From assembly GCF_003265705.1 (NCBI RefSeq), contig NW_020312867.1:4553307-4617306 (forward strand): a stretch of DNA of 64,000 nucleotides. Reading direction: 5' to 3'. A program made the translations under genes and the position numbers. How positions within the stretch are numbered: position 1 is the first letter of the stretch; every line of letters starts with the position of its first letter. The stretch is from Callorhinus ursinus. Its lineage: Eukaryota > Chordata > Mammalia > Carnivora > Otariidae. Shown in pieces: positions 63,999-64,000 of this stretch. The notes beneath the pieces are model-generated. The model did not search any database and had not been told where the DNA came from. It saw nothing but the letters and a program-made list of their open reading frames with translations.

Positions 63999-64000
63999 AA

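Overview
This window is ordinary vertebrate chromosomal DNA from a caniform carnivore. The diagnostic signal is 63 recognisable copies or fragments of tRNA-derived CAN-SINEs: a head reading GGGGCGCCTGGGTGGCTCAG, a CT-rich body, and an AAATAAATAAATAAAATCTTT(A)n tail. The copies lack the dog-type head (GGGATCCCTGGGTGGCGCAG) and the mustelid-type GTGGGTTAAAGCC. From memory of SINE subfamilies the best fit is a pinniped (seal, sea lion or walrus), with bears next; this species call is inference.

Two protein-coding genes are present and they converge tail to tail, as in the human 20q11.22 neighbourhood. PIGU runs on the + strand. The window enters it inside intron 4 and contains exons 5-12 (5245-61440), which encode residues 107-435 of the 435-residue GPI-transamidase subunit. 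All eight exons have canonical AG/GT borders, their phases join without a break, and the total is 329 codons plus stop. Exons 1-4 lie off the left edge. MAP1LC3A (LC3A) is complete on the - strand at 63383-62401. Its four coding exons give exactly 121 residues, ending in the Gly-Phe that ATG4 cleaves. The two poly(A) signals (61735-61740 on +, 61984-61979 on -) face each other about 240 bp apart.

Layout: 1-47 kb is mostly PIGU intron, packed with CAN-SINEs (59 of the 63), MIR and L2 relics, antisense L1 debris (about 32.8-35.7 kb) and hAT-type DNA-transposon fossils. From 47.2 kb onward SINEs nearly vanish (4 in 16.8 kb) and GC rises. The right end is a CpG-rich promoter for MAP1LC3A with four perfect TGACGTCA sites in 452 bp. 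A 100-N assembly gap lies at 2426-2525. PIGU acts in the ER membrane attaching GPI anchors. LC3A is the ubiquitin-like autophagosome protein. They are neighbours, not partners in one pathway.

I found no new genetic system. The points most worth checking are: the CRE cluster at the LC3A promoter; serial SINE insertions that reuse the same target site; a Ser-to-Thr change at LC3A residue 12; a 58-bp local duplication beside PIGU exon 9; and several inverted SINE pairs that should fold into long dsRNA in the PIGU transcript. Most long open frames here start at TTG or GTG inside repeats or introns and are not genes.
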